From assembly GCF_007859765.1 (NCBI RefSeq), contig NZ_SIHJ01000001.1:1756067-1820066 (forward strand): a stretch of DNA of 64,000 nt, given 5' to 3'. The stretch comes from Posidoniimonas corsicana. Lineage in GTDB: Bacteria > Planctomycetota > Planctomycetia > Pirellulales > Lacipirellulaceae. Shown in pieces: positions 61,739 through 64,000 of this stretch; position 1 is the stretch's first letter; the number at the start of each line of letters is the position of its first letter. The notes beneath the pieces were generated by a model, which saw only the letters and a program-made list of their open reading frames with translations, made no database searches and was not told the origin of the DNA. Both the position numbers and the translations under genes were made by a program.

Positions 61739-62992
61739 ATGGAGCGATACATTGGACTGCTGGGCCTGGTAGTGATGATCTTGCTGGCCTGGCTGATGAG
61801 CTCGTACAAATCGCGGTTCCCGTGGCGGGTCGTGTTGATGGGACTGGGGTTGCAGCTCGCGTTCGCCCTGCTGATCTTGAAGGCCCCCGGGGGGCAGTAC
61901 ATTTTTCAGCAGCTTGGAGAGTTCTTCAATCAACTGCTCGCCTTCGTCGACGAAGGGTCGATGCTGATGTTTGGCGTCAACCCAAACGACGCCGACGAGG
62001 GTATGCCGCCCCGGGTGGTGCTACTGCGGACGTTCGCCTTCGGTGTGCTCCCCACCATCATCTTCTTCTCATCGCTGATGTCGGTGCTGTACCACCTGGG
62101 GATTATGCAGCTGGTGGTTGGGGCACTGGCGTGGGTGATGCGAAGGACGCTCGGCACCTCCGGTGCTGAAACCCTTTCGGCCGCCGCGAACATCTTTGTC
62201 GGACAGACCGAGGCGCCGCTGGTCATCCGGCCATACGTCGCGCAGATGACCCTCTCAGAACTCATGGTCGTGATGGTAGGTGGTTTCGCGACGATCGCGG
62301 GTGGCGTGTTCGCCATCTACGTCAAGTTTGGCATCGATGCCGGGCACCTGCTGACCGCGTCGGTCATTTCGGCGCCGGCGGCCTTGCTAATTGCCAAGGT
62401 GATGCAGCCTGAGGTCGATCAGCCCGAAACGGCCAACGCGGCCGCGGCGGGGATGGAGCGGTCGACCGGCAACGTCCTCGAGGCGGCCGCCGAAGGGGCG
62501 TCGGCCGGTATGAAGCTCGCCCTCAACGTCGCCGCGATGCTGATCGCTTTCGTCGCGTTGGTTGCGATGCTGAACTCGCTGGTTGGCTGGGTCGGCGGCT
62601 TCGCGGGGTACACCGGCGACGCGGCGTGGACGCTACAGAAAGGGTTCGGGTACCTGTTCGCCCCGCTCGCGTGGCTGATGGGGATCGAGTGGGGCGATTG
62701 CCTGACCTCCGGGGCGATGCTGGGGGAAAAGATGGTCCTCAACGAATTCTACGCCTACCTCACACTGAGCGACGCCATCGCCAACGAGCAGATCACCAGC
62801 CGCTCGGCAACGATCCTGACCTACGCACTGTGCGGATTTGCGAACTTTGGCTCAATTGGGATACAGCTCGGCGGGATAGGCGGGATTGCACCCGAACGCA
62901 GGGGCGACTTGGCGAAACTGGCCCTGCGCGCCATGCTGGGGGGCACCCTGGCGGCATTCATGACCGCCTGCATCGCGTCGCTGCTGCTCTGA
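61739..62992 (+). CDS. Concentrative nucleoside transporter (CNT/NupC family)
   Basis: A 417-residue membrane protein; the start MERYIGLLGLVVMILL at 61739 has GAGGG at 61729-61733. It has about ten membrane helices. CNT marks include GVLPTIIFFSSLMSVLYHLG, GQTEAPLVIRPYV, where the nucleoside base is held, and LCGFANFGSIGIQLGGIG near the C-terminus. The proton- or sodium-driven import of nucleosides would feed upp and hpt. Which cation is used cannot be told. It lies between those two salvage genes. Confidence 0.92.
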   Translation: MERYIGLLGLVVMILLAWLMSSYKSRFPWRVVLMGLGLQLAFALLILKAPGGQYIFQQLGEFFNQLLAFVDEGSMLMFGVNPNDADEGMPPRVVLLRTFAFGVLPTIIFFSSLMSVLYHLGIMQLVVGALAWVMRRTLGTSGAETLSAAANIFVGQTEAPLVIRPYVAQMTLSELMVVMVGGFATIAGGVFAIYVKFGIDAGHLLTASVISAPAALLIAKVMQPEVDQPETANAAAAGMERSTGNVLEAAAEGASAGMKLALNVAAMLIAFVALVAMLNSLVGWVGGFAGYTGDAAWTLQKGFGYLFAPLAWLMGIEWGDCLTSGAMLGEKMVLNEFYAYLTLSDAIANEQITSRSATILTYALCGFANFGSIGIQLGGIGGIAPERRGDLAKLALRAMLGGTLAAFMTACIASLLL

Positions 62993-63051
62993 GGCGACCC
63001 GCGGACCGATACCTCCTAACCTAGCATTCAGCACCTACTACGGCGGCGCCC

Positions 63052-63606
63052 ATGAAGACCCTTCTCACTCGTGAAGAACTTAATCAGGGCGTCGCGCGTA
63101 TGGCGGCCGAGATCGCCGAGTGCTACGCCGACCGGCAGCTCACGATCATCAGTGTGCTGACCGGCAGCATGGTCCTGGTGGCGGACCTGATCCGTGAGAT
63201 CGATCTGCCGATGCGGCTCGGCGTCATCGAGGCCAGCAGCTACCGTGGCGCCACCACCACCCGCGGCGAGCTGGTGGTAAACGCCAAGCCGATGCTCGAC
63301 ATCTCAGGACGCGACGTGCTGCTCGTTGACGACATCTTCGACACCGGCCACACGCTTGTGAAGGTGGTCGAGAAGATGCAGGAGTTCAACCCGGCTAGCG
63401 TCCGCTCGGCCGTGCTGCTCCGCAAGCACGGACGCCAGGAAGTGCAGGCAGAGCCCGACTTTGTCGCGTTCGACATTCCCGACGAGTTTGTCGTCGGGTA
63501 CGGGCTGGATTACGAGGACCTTTATCGGAACCTCCCCTACCTCGCTGCGTTGGAAGAGCAAGACCTCGACCACCACAAGACCCTAACTGCCGCTCACAAG
63601 AGCTAA
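63052..63606 (+). CDS. hpt: Hypoxanthine phosphoribosyltransferase
   Basis: A 184-residue enzyme converting hypoxanthine (or guanine) to IMP (or GMP) with PRPP. Features: LTGSMVLVADLIREI, where the PRPP loop forms, EASSYRGATTTRGEL flexible loop, and the PRPP motif LLVDDIFDTGHTL. The end DEFVVGYGLDYEDLYRNLPY is the purine-base loop. It closes the salvage group with upp and the transporter. Adenine deaminase at 39142 would supply hypoxanthine. Confidence 0.96.
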   Translation: MKTLLTREELNQGVARMAAEIAECYADRQLTIISVLTGSMVLVADLIREIDLPMRLGVIEASSYRGATTTRGELVVNAKPMLDISGRDVLLVDDIFDTGHTLVKVVEKMQEFNPASVRSAVLLRKHGRQEVQAEPDFVAFDIPDEFVVGYGLDYEDLYRNLPYLAALEEQDLDHHKTLTAAHKS

Positions 63607-63775
63607 GCGGCAGGCGAAAAGGGCAAGTCGCGCAGTTGTGCCGGCGTGATGCCGGGCGTTCGGCCGGTCGCTAGGTGCCGATTTGTCCAGCACCCGCATC
63701 GGAGCCCAGCGGCGGAGGGCCGCCAGGTTGCTGCATGATGCCGCAATCACGGCGTCGATGGTGCTGTAGGCACGC

Positions 63776-63781
63776 TATTCT
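63776..63781 (+). promoter_or_regulatory. Possible -10 box before the last ECF sigma gene
   Basis: TATTCT lies 117 bases before the start of the partial sigma factor gene. The 291-base spacer 63607-63897 shows no gene, and hpt has no clear terminator in it. Confidence 0.25.
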
Positions 63782-63897
63782 GTACTTTTCTTTCGCGGGG
63801 ATGTCACATCCCCTACGCGGCCGACGTTACTGTCATAGAGCGGGTCCTACCTCGCGCGCTGGATCGAAGACGCACGAGCCCCAACGGCCAATCGACA

Positions 63898-64000
63898 ATG
63901 CCGAGGAATGGGTTGACCGGATCAACGTTAGACCCCGAAGACTTCGTGTTGTTGATTGCGCGACACGAGCGGCGGATTCGTGGGTTCATCGCCACGATGC
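63898..64000 (+). CDS. ECF sigma factor, N-terminal fragment
   Basis: The last 103 bases encode 34 residues from an ATG at 63898, cut by the window edge. They read DPEDFVLLIARHERRIRGFI near the end, the start of region 2 of planctomycete ECF sigma factors (compare FSELVAAHRSRVFGYIYA in the sigma factor at 12562). No later region is visible, and a ribosome binding site is not clear. The call rests on this short helix only. Confidence 0.65.
   Translation, partial: MPRNGLTGSTLDPEDFVLLIARHERRIRGFIATM

Overview
The window is GC-rich DNA from a planctomycete, most likely Pirellulales and plausibly Lacipirellulaceae. The lineage call rests on protein families typical of that phylum, not on a marker gene: two DUF1559 pseudopilin-like proteins, a DUF1549/DUF1553 cytochrome with DUF1501 and DUF1080 partners, dockerin-like tails joined to PEP-CTERM-type anchors, ECF sigma/FecR pairs and a cysteine-rich outer-membrane protein. 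I see no rRNA, tRNA, CRISPR array, insertion sequence or integrase.

Layout. 1-2.6 kb: the end of a Gfo/Idh/MocA oxidoreductase, an NRAMP-like transporter without the usual metal-binding motifs, and its probable GntR regulator. 3.1-5.8 kb: a first cassette of DUF1559 protein, small lipoprotein and secreted dockerin protein, followed by a NagA-like deacetylase and a pectinesterase. 8.6-27.5 kb, all plus strand: a dicarboxylate-type symporter fused to a periplasmic binding domain, a porin, an ECF sigma factor with FecR anti-sigma, a 1345-residue PEP-CTERM/dockerin protein, a small PEP-CTERM protein, a second DUF1559-lipoprotein-dockerin cassette whose last member is a BNR-4 beta-propeller (polysaccharide-lyase-like), and a GH106 alpha-L-rhamnosidase. 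27.5-35.4 kb, all minus strand: GH51 arabinofuranosidase, GH43-like protein, DUF1549/1553 cytochrome, DUF1501 and DUF1080. Together these look like a locus for attacking a rhamnose- and arabinose-containing plant or algal polysaccharide, with pectinesterase and a PL1 pectate lyase elsewhere in the window.

35.5-46.8 kb is more housekeeping in character: hemB, a phage-like small gene, two tandem Ser/Thr kinases, adenine deaminase, a cysteine-rich outer-membrane protein, and a three-gene operon with the two halves of the cyanobacterial arginine dihydrolase/ornithine cyclodeaminase enzyme as separate genes around a small membrane protein. Divergent from it is a disordered protein with an arginine-rich tail. 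47.4-52.8 kb is the prkA-yhbH-spoVR stress operon plus a fourth small gene. 53-61 kb holds PL1 pectate lyase, a secreted SGNH hydrolase, a PEP-CTERM protein, a DJ-1/PfpI protein, a DUF3500 protein, hemQ and a PEP-CTERM vanadium haloperoxidase. 61-63.6 kb is a nucleobase/nucleoside salvage group (upp, CNT transporter, hpt). The window ends inside another ECF sigma factor.

The strongest candidates for something new are the symporter-binding-protein fusion, the repeated DUF1559-lipoprotein-dockerin cassette with modules shared among neighbouring secreted proteins, the split arginine-to-proline operon, and a dispersed hairpin element (core CCCACCCCGC, 4-nt loop, AGGGGTGGG) between genes.
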